Below, piece by piece: positions 22,201 to 31,421 of a DNA stretch of 64,000 nucleotides (position 1 is its first letter; each line of letters begins with the position of its first letter). The notes under the pieces were generated by a model. That model was not told the origin of the DNA. It saw only the letters and a list, made by a program, of their open reading frames with translations, and made no database searches. The stretch spans positions 372,001 through 436,000 of the forward strand of contig OZ025676.1 in assembly GCA_964019335.1 (NCBI GenBank), in the 5' to 3' direction. This DNA is from Diplonema japonicum (taxonomy: Eukaryota; Euglenozoa; Diplonemea; Diplonemida; Diplonemidae). The position numbers were made by a program, and so were the translations under genes.

Positions 22201-25200
22201 AACTAGGACATTTCGCTTGACAGGTTAGTGTATTATCAACTGCTTGCATTACAGAATACCCTGAAAGGCAGCCCTGGCAAGCAGGCCCCGTTGCGGGATA
22301 CTTGCAAGCGGAACATGCAATGCTATCGAAACACTGCTTCACGTTGCAATCAATGCCTGAACAGCTCTCGCATGTGGTGCCAGCGAATGGTGGTGTGCAG
22401 GTGCAAACAGGACGCACAGGATCGCTGAGCACCTTAAAGATGTACCGCATGAAGTCGTTGCGGGGAGTGAAGCCCCATTGCAGAAAGAAGGTGGCGCTTT
22501 GTGACAATTCTGACAGCTGTACGAACTCCTCTGTCGTGTAGTTGCCCAAGCCTAGACGGTGGTGTGAATGTCGGGCTGTGATGGGGGCACTTTTACGGAC
22601 AAACGGAGACGGGACCACAGCAGCGTGGAGCTGAGGGTGTCCATTGTTGTAGTCGTCGAGCTTCCCTGCAAACGTGGACAGCGACGATATAAGACTGGGG
22701 AAGTTGTTGAACACAGCCGACTGGTAGTAAATGACTACTTTCCGAGGCTCCCGTGTTGTAGAGTAGTTTCCACCATAGGACAGGGAGAAGGTGTGGTCAG
22801 TGCCCGCAGTGTGCTCGACGTGTAGTGTCAGCAATTCGTTTCGAAACTCCGAAGTCAAAACCCATGACGCGTTCCCCAAACGAAACGGCCACACAAGCAA
22901 CTCCTTCGTGCTGGTGATCATGAGCTTAGTGCACGCAGGTGTGTCCTGCAAACACATCTGAAAGTTCCCAAACTTATCGAAGATTGTCCGGAAGGCATAC
23001 TGCTGGTTCTCAAATAGCAACCCGCCGCCCTCCGCAAAGTACCTCAGCCCACGGGGAGTGTCCTTGATAAGGTCGTAATCGATATTGAATTTGGGCACAG
23101 TCACTATATTCGAGTTGATCTTCAGCTTCGCGATGGGTGCGTCATAATAACCGTGAAGGCCTGCAGCTGTGCTCGCTGCGTTTGTGTTTACCTCCAAAGC
23201 TGCATAATCTAATTGCAACCCGCCTCCCGACACGACTTTTATTTGGATTTCATTATAGGCACCCCACCGTAGAAGAGACCAGTCGATTATAGTGGCTGTG
23301 TTCAGTGCTGTTCCCAACTTGGACACCAGAAGGTTCCCGTTGATGTAGTACTCGAAGATGGTGTTCATTGGGCTCTCAATAACCTTGAAGATCAGCATGA
23401 ACTGCGAATCAGCAACGTACACGAAGTGGGGTGTGTAAGGACACGGCCGTGTGGAGGCGAATATCTTGTCAGTTGGATTGTAGCACAAGACTGAATGGTC
23501 CCAGCGACCGTTTATGTCTGTACAGTTTGCTTCCGTCATGTCAGGGGCGTAGCTGCTACCTAACCAGCAATGCCCTGGGAGAGTGGTGTTGGGTAGCATG
23601 AACCCCATCGTGAAGGGGTTGAACTCATTAACATCGAGTCCCTCTACAGGGATTGTAAGGTTCGGTCCAGCAAACGAGCCCGGTATGGACGTGTACGCGT
23701 CTGTCACATTGAACCGTATCTCGCCCTGTGCCAGAGATCTGAGAAGCGGTTTCTTGAACTCTCTGTTCGAACTGTCGTAGTCGCCCACCTTCCACAGCAA
23801 CCTATAAGCAGAGTCGTACGGCGAAGCACATTGTGAAGCCCCGCTGTTCCACGTGGAGCCGCACGACGCGTAGCTGCACGACTCAAAGTGGCATGAAAAC
23901 CCCTTAGTTCCCAAGAAGCAGTTGCAGCGGCCGTTCTCGTTGCAAACACCGCTGCCAGAGCAGCTCATCAACTCGTTACAATACACATCGCAATGCGGCC
24001 AGTTATAATAGTCGGTTTTGCATGTCTCGCAATAAATGCCACCTCTATTTCCTGTGCAGAGACAGGAACCGTTTGCAAAACACCCGGAGCCCATACCAGG
24101 TCCTTGGCAGTTGCATGTCTCCACACACGCAGCAGTGTCGTTTCCAGGAGGAGCGGTTGCCGGGTTGAACAGAGCAGAAGGTGCAGGATATCGTGAGAAC
24201 ATGCACTGGTCGCACCAAGTGCCCCCTCTTTTGTCACAGCCTTTGCAGTGCGCGGTGTGGAACAAAGTCGACAACAATGCTGTGAGCTTCATAGCAGCCA
24301 GCCTGGTCACCTCGGTTGTGTGCCCCCAGTGAACGAGCACTACCACAGGAGCTGCTTCCCCAGGGTTCAGAGGCTGTGTCGTTATTGTTTCCCTATTCCC
24401 GTTTGCAACATCGATTGTAACATCAGTGTTCATCCTGCTCCCTCCAGCCACTCTGCCCACTGCGTACACGACGTCAGGCCGCTGCTCTTGCGTGTTGTAG
24501 TGCACAGTTGCCGACGCTTCAACTTCGTTAAACGTAAAAGTGCCTGATAATCGATGTGGGGCTATCTCACCACCGTATGTTCCGCCGAACTGGAGCCAAG
24601 CAGGCTCACCATCATCCACTTCAACCGTAATGACAAAAACAGCAGAGTTCAGCCAACCAACGTAAAGCTGGATGCTGCTTCTTCCTGCCGTCAGCTGCAC
24701 AGGTTCCACGAATGGCCGGTTTGCATTCCTCACATACGCGCACCCCGATGCGGTGCAAACAGAGAAGTTACCCCATCCATCAAAGGTATCGGCACCGCCA
24801 TCCAACCACATGAAGGTGTCCTCATTCCAGTCATTCACCATCTTGAAGTCCGCTTCCCAGTTTAAAGGGTGGGCTGGGGAGTTCGGGTCGTTAACTATCT
24901 CCCTCAAAGTTTGCAAAGGAGTCCGCGCTTCAACACAGGACCCGTATCCGTTGCACTGGTTTGCCTTGTTGCACGTCCGTTTCTCGCAGCGTGCTCCTGT
25001 GAAGCCAGGCTCACACACACAAGTACCGTAACCGTTGCAGAGCCCCCTGTTGAGACATGTGACAGGAGGGTCACAGTAAACGTTGCACACCCCCGCAGGA
25101 TACCACCCCGCTGCGCAATACTCACATACTTGCCCTACGAAATGAGGTGGGCAAATGCAGGTCCCCGAAAGGTCGCAACTTCCTTGTTCGCAGGGGCACC

Positions 25201-28200
25201 CTTGTGTGCAATCCCCTGGCGGGTACGCAGGTGTCTTTGTCGAAGATGTGAAACTTATGCAACGTTCACACTTCGGGTCGGTGATGTCAACGTACGCCGT
25301 GCCCACTGTTGTGTTGGTGAGGCATGTGCACTCGTAGTCCTTGATGGTGAGGAGGTTGTCCACCGCATAGTCGATCATGGTGTAAGGGTCGCCTGTGCCA
25401 CCGAAACCTATGAACCAGTGTTGAGATGTGAGACCAGTTCCCAGCGTGACCTCGTGGTCGCCCACATCGTTGACGCGTGATGTCGATAACAAGGGCGTCT
25501 TACGAAGGTTCACCCACTCCAGGACAGAGCCGGGCACCAGTGTGAAGACAACAGGTGGGGTGTAGGTGGTTGGGTCAACATTCCGCGAAGCCATCAACGG
25601 CACGGTGTATGGCGTGGCGCCATTTTCGACACCATAGGTGAAATAGTAAAGGTCGTCTTCAGGGAGCCTCACGGGGTCCATGTCTATGGTAATATCGTGT
25701 GTGACCACCTCGTGCACGGACCTCTCGTCGGAAGCGTAGTCCGCAATAAAAAGCACCCGCGCCCGTGAGAGGTTCGCACCAGTGTATGGCATGTGGTCTG
25801 TGGCGTTCTCCCAGTCGATGCCTTCTGTCGAGTTTGACACGTTCACCGTAAGCGTGAAGAGCCCGTCGACCAGCCACCCCATCGTCACGTTGAATACTGC
25901 TTCACCCAAGCGCGTCTCTCTGGAGGTCACTTCACCCACCACACCTGGGACACCTAGCTCCAACAGCGCGCAGTTGTAAGGCTCTTTCTCTAACCGCAGC
26001 AACGTGATGTCCGTCACTGATACTTGCGACGTGTTGAACTCCTCCATCGCTGGCGTGTCGGGGCACAAATGAAACCACCCCAACCCATCCACACCAGAGT
26101 GGTACGTGAACGACTTCCCGTTGTAGCCCTTGTGTGGGTCCGGTCTCCACTCTCGACTGGACTTCAAGTACAAAGCCGCATCTTTGTCGATTTCAAGCAT
26201 CCATGGGTGCGGCAGCCTGAGAGGGCTTCCCATTCCCTGCGAACCGTAGGTGTGAAGCTCTTCAACAGTTTTGTTCTGCCACGGAGATGAACACTGCCCC
26301 CACTTGCCACATGTCTTCGCGCCGCACGCTTTCACTTGACAGAAGCGTCCCGTGTAACCCTCCTCGCAGATGCAGACGGACGTGAAGCTCCCACCCTGCA
26401 CAGGGTAGCGGTCGGCAAATGACTTCTCACGGCAGTTGCCACGACCATAGCAGTAGCAAGGTAGGTACGGGAGGTTGGTGTCCGTGTAGGTCTGAGTGGC
26501 TGTGCGATAGACAGTGGTTGTTGGGGGTATAAGAGACTCCGTGAGTGTCAATGTCTCGGTCTTTGAAAAGGTTCGTGAGTAGCTCTCAGAAGTCGTATCT
26601 GTGCGTGTGGCCGTGGGCAGCTGTGTGGTGGAGGCTGTTGTGGTTGCCGTAACGTAGTAGATGATGTTGTCCCCGTAGGGGTTGATGCTGGTGCTCTCGT
26701 AGGCAGTGTCGTTGTTGTACAAGGTCAGCCTGTATGCACCGTAGTCACCCCGCGCAGCTGGGGTAGTAAAATTGGTCACTTCGAACTGCACGGTATGGCA
26801 AGGCTGCGCCCCTGTCGAGCTGATAGTGAGGGTCGTTCCGTACCACGTTGCGGTGGGTGTCGGAGCGTTCTTGGGTGAGGTTGCCGTTATGGTCACGTCG
26901 CCCTCATAAGCGTGGTAGTAGGTGTCTGCAGGGACCACGATGCTCAAGTTGTACCCCTCAAGTGCCACCGAAAAGGAAATGTCGACTACAATGGTGATCT
27001 CCTGTTGCTGCGTGTCCATCACGTATGGTCTGAAGTCAAACCACCTGATTCCATTGCCGGCGGTCTGATCCTCTGCCGCCCACGCACCGCACACTTGATC
27101 TGCGTCAGGGCATGTCAGCGTCCCCCATGCGCTGCTTGTTATGCTCGCTTCCAACCCATTGGGGTCACAGCTCAGTGTTTCCATAGCCGTACCCGTGGTA
27201 GTGGTCGGCACGTCGATGTAAAGTTTCCAGTGCCCCGGTGCTCCATCCCCCCTGGGCGTACAACACACAGGCATGCAGAGGCCTCCATACGTAGCTGATG
27301 TGACGCACCTGGACCCAGAGCCAAAAGACTCCAGCGACACCGAAGGGCTGTTGCTGCTGTCGGTGCAGACGTACGTTGATGAGACTATTGGGCAGTTCGC
27401 CATAGCAGTCGACTGCGCCGCATAGTCAGTCCTGTCGAACACCCCTACAACAGGCGTTTGTGTTAATGTCATCGCGTTGCAGTCACCCCGTGCTGTGGCC
27501 AGGAAGTTGCACGTTGACTGGTCGGTGGTGACTGTGGCACAGAACTCCGGATAAGAACTGTTGCCCACAAGGTGCCTGCAGTCCCTGAACCACTCGCACC
27601 CCCTCTCCTTACCCCATCGGAGGTCTCCCTGCCGCTTTGTGTTTATCGTGACGTATGTCGAGGATATAGGGCCCGTTGTTGCGTTTGCCAGGGACGCAAA
27701 GTACCCTAACGTCAGACCTGACAACACGAAGGGGCCTGTGTCGAGCGTCTTGTCGAGCTCGGTAAGGATCTCGGTGTGGAAGAGCTTCTTGTCCCAGTGC
27801 ATTGCCTCCCAGTCAAGCCACGCATCGGCAGCCCGCTCGGCGGAGGAGCACGCAGTATGGTCAGCGACAAAAGCGTCAGGGGTACGAAGAGCAGGGTGTC
27901 TCTCAAGCCCCCACGAGCGCTCCCAGTACATGGGTGAGAAGCCCATGATGTGCAGAAGATCGTGCAAGATGAACGACTCGAGCGATAGCTGTTCGGCCTT
28001 TGAGGAAGGCGAAAGGGCAGCGGGATTGACGTTCAAGAACGCAACACGAGGGAGGCCTGTGTGGTAGTCAACCACACACGGCCCGCCCCAAGACGTGGTG
28101 GAGGAAGAAGCAACAGGGACGAGGGTCACAATGAGAAGCAAGTCGATGCCATGCGACGAAGACTCCGGCCGTGTGGGGAACTCACTGGAACCAGCTTTGG

Positions 28201-28690
28201 TGTTCAAGGCTTTCTGGATCCAGGTGTTTTTTATGTTTACATGACCACATGTATCGGGGGCACCATCGATCCAGTAGCCACCCGAAGACTTCAACTGTGT
28301 GTCCCACAAGGCGAGCTGCGGTGTCGTGGGTGCTGTTTCAAAGGTGTCGTAGATAGTGCGTGCTGCGTTTGGGATGTACTCTTGGAAGAGACGTGTCACC
28401 TTGTTGTGGTCCAGATACAGATCACGTGTGCACTGCAGAAAGGTGTCCTCTATATAAGAAGGTGTCCACAGTCTCTCGACACATGTGTAGTTGTCACCAG
28501 GCATGTAGACAGGGTGGATCCAAAAACCTTTTTTACCCACGCTGTCGTCCAGCCCCACCTTCCTCACCTTCATACTGGACCCAAATTTGTTGTTTACCTT
28601 GCTGTGCACGCAATCACCACCATCAGCTGGTCGGAGCCCTAACACTAACAGCGCAACGCCAACAAGTGCTCGTGACACGCTCCTTCCCAT
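16277..28690 (-). CDS. giant chimeric surface protein: degenerate leishmanolysin, EGF array, VWD-like and GPS-like regions
   Basis: An uninterrupted frame of 4137 residues. Residues 1-24 form a signal peptide. Residues about 25-560 match the M8 (leishmanolysin/GP63) fold: zinc site HDLLHIMGFSP at 243-253 and the distal histidine in AMHWDKKLFHTEILT near 298. The catalytic Glu of HExxH is Asp, and the usual Met of the ELM turn is Leu, so proteolysis is doubtful. A Ser/Thr-rich mucin-like linker follows, then many EGF-like modules (for example CNGYGTCVCEPGFTGARCE) interleaved with beta-rich domains, a PSI-like module (CSECIHADGCGWC), and a VWD-like domain (HITTWDGLIYKHYGDGAYQL). The region before the membrane resembles REJ/GAIN and ends in a GPS-like block (CVYWERSQW, then GCPVTHFSMFALAF) at about 3847-3905. 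One helix (about 3946-3966) and a 171-residue charged cytoplasmic tail complete it. Probably an adhesion or cell-contact receptor. The domain order is seen; the function is inferred. Confidence 0.9.
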   Translation of the reverse strand: MGRSVSRALVGVALLVLGLRPADGGDCVHSKVNNKFGSSMKVRKVGLDDSVGKKGFWIHPVYMPGDNYTCVERLWTPSYIEDTFLQCTRDLYLDHNKVTRLFQEYIPNAARTIYDTFETAPTTPQLALWDTQLKSSGGYWIDGAPDTCGHVNIKNTWIQKALNTKAGSSEFPTRPESSSHGIDLLLIVTLVPVASSSTTSWGGPCVVDYHTGLPRVAFLNVNPAALSPSSKAEQLSLESFILHDLLHIMGFSPMYWERSWGLERHPALRTPDAFVADHTACSSAERAADAWLDWEAMHWDKKLFHTEILTELDKTLDTGPFVLSGLTLGYFASLANATTGPISSTYVTINTKRQGDLRWGKERGCEWFRDCRHLVGNSSYPEFCATVTTDQSTCNFLATARGDCNAMTLTQTPVVGVFDRTDYAAQSTAMANCPIVSSTYVCTDSSNSPSVSLESFGSGSRCVTSATYGGLCMPVCCTPRGDGAPGHWKLYIDVPTTTTGTAMETLSCDPNGLEASITSSAWGTLTCPDADQVCGAWAAEDQTAGNGIRWFDFRPYVMDTQQQEITIVVDISFSVALEGYNLSIVVPADTYYHAYEGDVTITATSPKNAPTPTATWYGTTLTISSTGAQPCHTVQFEVTNFTTPAARGDYGAYRLTLYNNDTAYESTSINPYGDNIIYYVTATTTASTTQLPTATRTDTTSESYSRTFSKTETLTLTESLIPPTTTVYRTATQTYTDTNLPYLPCYCYGRGNCREKSFADRYPVQGGSFTSVCICEEGYTGRFCQVKACGAKTCGKWGQCSSPWQNKTVEELHTYGSQGMGSPLRLPHPWMLEIDKDAALYLKSSREWRPDPHKGYNGKSFTYHSGVDGLGWFHLCPDTPAMEEFNTSQVSVTDITLLRLEKEPYNCALLELGVPGVVGEVTSRETRLGEAVFNVTMGWLVDGLFTLTVNVSNSTEGIDWENATDHMPYTGANLSRARVLFIADYASDERSVHEVVTHDITIDMDPVRLPEDDLYYFTYGVENGATPYTVPLMASRNVDPTTYTPPVVFTLVPGSVLEWVNLRKTPLLSTSRVNDVGDHEVTLGTGLTSQHWFIGFGGTGDPYTMIDYAVDNLLTIKDYECTCLTNTTVGTAYVDITDPKCERCISFTSSTKTPAYPPGDCTQGCPCEQGSCDLSGTCICPPHFVGQVCEYCAAGWYPAGVCNVYCDPPVTCLNRGLCNGYGTCVCEPGFTGARCEKRTCNKANQCNGYGSCVEARTPLQTLREIVNDPNSPAHPLNWEADFKMVNDWNEDTFMWLDGGADTFDGWGNFSVCTASGCAYVRNANRPFVEPVQLTAGRSSIQLYVGWLNSAVFVITVEVDDGEPAWLQFGGTYGGEIAPHRLSGTFTFNEVEASATVHYNTQEQRPDVVYAVGRVAGGSRMNTDVTIDVANGNRETITTQPLNPGEAAPVVVLVHWGHTTEVTRLAAMKLTALLSTLFHTAHCKGCDKRGGTWCDQCMFSRYPAPSALFNPATAPPGNDTAACVETCNCQGPGMGSGCFANGSCLCTGNRGGIYCETCKTDYYNWPHCDVYCNELMSCSGSGVCNENGRCNCFLGTKGFSCHFESCSYASCGSTWNSGASQCASPYDSAYRLLWKVGDYDSSNREFKKPLLRSLAQGEIRFNVTDAYTSIPGSFAGPNLTIPVEGLDVNEFNPFTMGFMLPNTTLPGHCWLGSSYAPDMTEANCTDINGRWDHSVLCYNPTDKIFASTRPCPYTPHFVYVADSQFMLIFKVIESPMNTIFEYYINGNLLVSKLGTALNTATIIDWSLLRWGAYNEIQIKVVSGGGLQLDYAALEVNTNAASTAAGLHGYYDAPIAKLKINSNIVTVPKFNIDYDLIKDTPRGLRYFAEGGGLLFENQQYAFRTIFDKFGNFQMCLQDTPACTKLMITSTKELLVWPFRLGNASWVLTSEFRNELLTLHVEHTAGTDHTFSLSYGGNYSTTREPRKVVIYYQSAVFNNFPSLISSLSTFAGKLDDYNNGHPQLHAAVVPSPFVRKSAPITARHSHHRLGLGNYTTEEFVQLSELSQSATFFLQWGFTPRNDFMRYIFKVLSDPVRPVCTCTPPFAGTTCESCSGIDCNVKQCFDSIACSACKYPATGPACQGCLSGYSVMQAVDNTLTCQAKCPSSNNCNSKGVCKLPEVCVCYPGFYTKGCNTSAACLSECIGPGYTTCEKVSCYSAPQPGLDVYVALCPYPCENGVCSRQQRKCTCDAGWGGIDCTSPWCSGGATCYGHGVCTLPNVCECQSGWTGINCETSPCGIHKTCSECIHADGCGWCALSNECYPGDYTGPYSPGLKPHPCSADARWFKTTECFVGFTNYIPIKDDELPTVNFLNCSRLCIQDAAECGACMRTIPESMEDFVLHMQQQRSLLQVGTATATQMETSTVSLSLRLATHTVTPDVGIQCGEEWVRWQWMPTALINNYVCACELEASLKRDISTTCLQESMWQQFDDTAVVSEALAAEATAMKAKYISFDQKLSVQQGCCNTGDVCCKTSELLYNQDKVQETVDWYVNHMVPIHVKVYENARAACGCSASCTNHQRDSLWRLLTQTTSTCVQGSIASILLHPCQLNVGSTLQEAFPVLHPTPPCPMKSRLLPVVLGFPTSPQQEAALVAAGTYRLPQCAHWTTTETWACCSQALRCYSNCTASVAMCNTNFVHCITSIFRCAAFVGVQQFIYEVEEISAKKLYQSALITFSAHQKIRSKACRCVPVEEVGCGNGIRVASGCVCFDGWLQDSVGICKIPECRDNCKGNGVCVKDTSGVASCKCRPQWKGVACEVPVWRSASAFGLGHITTWDGLIYKHYGDGAYQLVTGIWQSDTFSVQVHKTYHQRYGVSTIDAVTIRLGSDKVDIWSKNQDEVCIVGGPKCLLGRGLVSVHVNGEPFGSGDYSWQFAQWPGVTIYSVTTFHDATFFLHLGTTMKVKVGVVWSSPLNVHFFNVDLSISLPYFSRVDGMMGFLDGDVANDINGIKHDGTHLKNTWTDYHYYGETWMVTKSELPVYTLGRPILYLPISHNYAPTELVGSSSCEGTPHPFYVPCSSDDLVMNDTAVVYNEFMISTRYCHSNPCRFNGACNLDGSCECPMQLNASRYCTAVTTDTNSSEMYSGNQEGSVFDLEALQSELCGHLNRCSGHGRCTMDAQVERCICDEFWTDTACSTPLCGVTCTNGRCEYDGTAVGCRCRAGYTGPSCSEIAMCPHLWECSGHGLCTAQSECACHTGWHGESCNVETPSTCSVGLTGKWCTSLVCDCSGHGYCTLDAGQPTCQCSSNWYSANCGKQCIPEVTCTGHGLCSSEGTCQCTVPYRTGSCDVRDPSVTIQSQVKINNRPTTHQQGVDLTLGALINGAMNVPTGQLLRWSSYPSGLFGTSDENSLTVQLKGNMFACADSTYSAADTILHTCSYKITAELSLGISVASSDSFTMEILEAPRYKDSASVKFHCPDDPSCNKLYELRTYLTIDAGLWISNVPPFTYKFQVTIGSVTTPIFNGLSPYHSNPTVTFRIPALPCSAGTNTTLRVSIFAGSGNGALASLELPDTKTVFRLSDSDALAFLRGTAALSPIETLDVMLTVPQRYGVETWPWDEMHYAFTSYLDDVLSSNETGVLKTTMLSSVMVLYETSVYPTRAVSCPRVVAVGVVNLDYVTYGARAEFLFEIAKQLIEGELSANEISEAAAMVLIGNIVKIPALATRLMFLESLLEKVTSDFTVSSVSVKVVPSTTAVTNYGLNDIVVFTHHKYNALGEELVMAAYEPGSDRSFTFVTEAGITVNILLESEIINLQARNAVTKQTTGVSDPTNTSTPIATLMFSLSNDINYARSYNCVYWERSQWIWGPEAGIGLLAPASHLDVAIVPAGFIGTSYGCPVTHFSMFALAFVQEVVPATPVFINDTTAPFDNSYVIPPQVDIFISNKVTPSTDVGLAFTIVGGVIGASILLSLAWMGRKCYRQREARRAENQRAHDTFASKLFLRRKSKRKSLAKGSKYGQGATVGILKKAHQRTRDFMTGTKGGPEWETDNYNEGLPAPPEDREMDEYLAQRDLEQIERVVNLDDLPIFDPTRTEGVKRYAYHIEGDSGSEPSPKTAPTSPPPDNPLPEKPNEAVSRWKAAVQFT

Positions 28691-29203
28691 GCTGCGACAT
28701 TTCTTTGTTTTTAGTCCACTTTTTTTTCTTTTTTTTTTTTTTTTTTTTATTGTAGAGGTTTCTTCTTACCAAAATAATAATTTTAATATAAGAAGAAAGA
28801 AGGAAGTGAAACCAGAATATAAAAAGAAAAGAATTAATAAGCTATTTACGGCCAACAAGTAACGGTGCTACTGTTTGCCTCGGGTTTTCCGCATATCTTC
28901 ACATCGAAAGATGGTAAAAAAAAAAAAAAAAAAAAATGCGAAAAACCGGGAGGACGGACCAAAGCCACTCCCTAGCTGTGGGTAAGTAGTTTATTTCACG
29001 GTGTTATAGATAAGTCACAACAAAGGACAAAAGCAAGCTAATTATATTATAATAGGTATACAGATCACTCCTGACTAGGCCTTCTCGTGCCTCTTAGATG
29101 ATCGCCGGGAGACTTTACCTAAAACACATATTATCTACCGAAAACCGATGGGATTTAGCGTAAAATAATGAGCCCTCTGAGTGCGTGAAGTAACTTCAGA
29201 ATG

Positions 29204-29243
<40 letters not shown>

Positions 29244-29893
29244 AAGTAGGAAAGTTTTTGTTTGTTCTTTTTTTTTTTCTTCTTCTTTTCATGAGAGGTG
29301 GACGGAAAAAAAAAAAAAAAAAAAAAAGGGAAGGGGAGGGGGAATGGAGGTATTTCCTTTGGAAGGGTGTTAAGAAGAACAAGGAACGACAAACAAAAAA
29401 AAAGGGAGGGGGAAACCCGGTGTTGTGCTCTGTTTTTTTTTTTCTCCAAATTTCTGGAACTGTAAAAGGGGGGAGTACAGTGAAAGCAGACTAATGGGCG
29501 AGTGGTAGCACATTTGCCGACCAACTGACCAATCGCATTTCGTTTCAGAAATAAATAAATAAAAAAGAGAGAAATAAGCAAATAAAAGGAAAGGGCAACG
29601 ATCTTCAATACCAGGCTAGCCGTGAACTTCCCTTATTTTTTATACACCCCCCCCATTTTTTTTTGCGAATAGGAAAGACTATAAATATAAAGAGCCGGAA
29701 GTGGGAGGGGGGGGGCAGAAAAACTCTGAATAGCCGATGTTTTTTTTTCCCGTTTTTTTTCTTTTTTTCTTCCCATCATTCCACTCCTGATGAGCCTGAC
29801 TCCCAAGAGTCAAGGTCTTCTTCTTTGCTGTAACAACGCTTCCTTTCTCTTGCAAACACATATATAATCATGTGCAATGTGGATTTTTGAAGG

Positions 29894-29943
<50 letters not shown>

Positions 29944-30621
29944 ACCTTCTGGTGTAACTTGGGATGGAAAGGACACTGCTAAAACTGTGGATCTGAGGGC
30001 CAAGGGAAAAACGAAAAAAAAACACTTCGTTAATTTAGAGGGTTTCTGAAAGAAGAAGGAAGAAAAGAAAAATAATTCTTTATGACTACATGTCTTTGTT
30101 GTTCGCACGAGCAAAAAAGGGTTTTTAAAAAGCTGCGAAAGTTTCTTTTTTTTTCTTCTTTGCTCGGCACAAGTTGCATATAGTTATAAAATCATTTTTT
30201 TTTTTAAATGAAAGATAAGTATTTGTAACAAAAAAAAAAAGCAAGAGAAAAAAAAAAAAAAAAAAAAAAGCGCAGGTTCCAATATTGGATGGACCCCTTT
30301 TCTTCTTTTTTTTTTCTTCCTTCTTTATTCCTTTTCCTCACTCTTCTCGGTGGAAAAAATATAATATCGAACACGCTTCGTCTCACTTCAGCATTTCTTT
30401 TTTTGGGGGGGGGAGTAGAAAATGAAAAAAAGTTGAGGGGTGCGAGGCTATTTACGACTAGATACAGTATGTAGGGATGGGCGGGAGCAGGCGAGGGGAA
30501 ACAGACTTTTTCTTCATTTGCTTGCCGTTTGTTACAAGGGTAAAGGGAAAGGGGGGGGTTTTTTTTCGTGTAAATGGTTTTTCTTTTCTTTTTTTTTCAG
30601 GGGGGGTTTTTTTTTTCGTTC
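28691..30621. other. intergenic, homopolymer-rich
   Basis: No gene is supported. The stretch is dominated by A and T runs (a pure A run of roughly 45-50 at 29895-29942, and others near 28920, 29215, 29305 and 30250) separated by short mixed sequence. The 5' untranslated region of the giant surface protein gene and the 3' untranslated region of the RING gene must lie at the two ends. A tRNA-D-arm-like string at 29494-29515 is not backed by a cloverleaf. Confidence 0.6.
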
Positions 30622-31231
30622 TCATAATGCTGCAACCACCTCAGGAGGTATCTCTGTTGAACAAACAGGACAAGTAGGTTCAGGACTATTTTCGACCCAC
30701 TTTTTTTTTTTTTTTTTTTTTGTTTCCCTTCCCTCGACCACATACCTCACGAATGCACTCCCTATGAAAACCATGGATGCAGGGTAAATATTGCGGATTA
30801 CATTTCGCCTTACTCTCATAACAAATAATACACTCATTCGCAGCCGCGGTGCTGTGTGACCTGGAAGAAGGGCTAGCGGGCACCACAGGAGTGTCAAGAG
30901 CGTTCACCCGGATAGAAGGGGCGGGCCGCTGCCGGGGCGGCCTCTTAGTTTTGGTGTGTTTTTTCTTATGCCTTTCGTACTCGCTGCTGAGGAACTGCAT
31001 CCTGTTCTGGTTGCACGATCTGTGCGTCCTCTCCAGGTGCCTTTCCCTCCTCTGCGCCATTTTCTGCATCTTTCTCTCCAAATAAATCTGCTGCGCAACG
31101 ATCTCATCAGCGCTCAGCACCCTCGCGATCACAGCATCATTCTCTATACTGTTGCCTCGACTGTACTTTTGAGGCACCGGACGCCGCATGTCCCCCCTCT
31201 GTTTCTTGCCCTTGCATGAGCATGCCCCCAT
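30622..31231 (-). CDS. dually acylated RING-finger protein, two exons
   Basis: A 187-residue probable E3 ubiquitin ligase. Exon 1 is 31231-30746 and exon 2 is 30699-30622. The 46-nt intron has a normal GTATGT donor, but its 3' end is a run of about 22 A directly before AG. The splice is needed to complete the C-terminal RING: exon 1 gives NECIICYESKAKCNP, LPCIHGFHRECIRE and exon 2 gives WVENSPEPTCPVCSTEI, together a C3H2C3-type arrangement with the usual Trp before the last Cys pair. The N-terminus MGACSCKGKK has Gly2 and Cys4/Cys6, the pattern for N-myristoylation plus palmitoylation, so it likely sits on a membrane. The middle is a basic helical stretch (IYLERKMQKMAQRRERHLER). Its substrate is unknown. 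It precedes the histone/ubiquitin block, but a functional link is not implied. Confidence 0.82.
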
Positions 31232-31421
31232 AGCACAGCGCCCACCTCCTTGTCTGTGTTTATTGTGTCAAAGAATGTCAAAGAAATAAAGAGAGAAGGA
31301 GAAAAAAAAATATTTAAAAAAAAAGGTGGTCATGACCACCCCAGTCATACACAATGTGTTGCTGGTTAAGGAAGGGAAAAATTCAGAAAGAGGAAGAAGG
31401 GTGGGGGGAGGGAGTGCTTGC

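Noticed and set aside
29494-29545. tRNA-like D-arm (GGGCGAGTGGTAGCAC); a similar string occurs at 42390
   Set aside because: No T-arm, anticodon stem or B box; no cloverleaf can be drawn.
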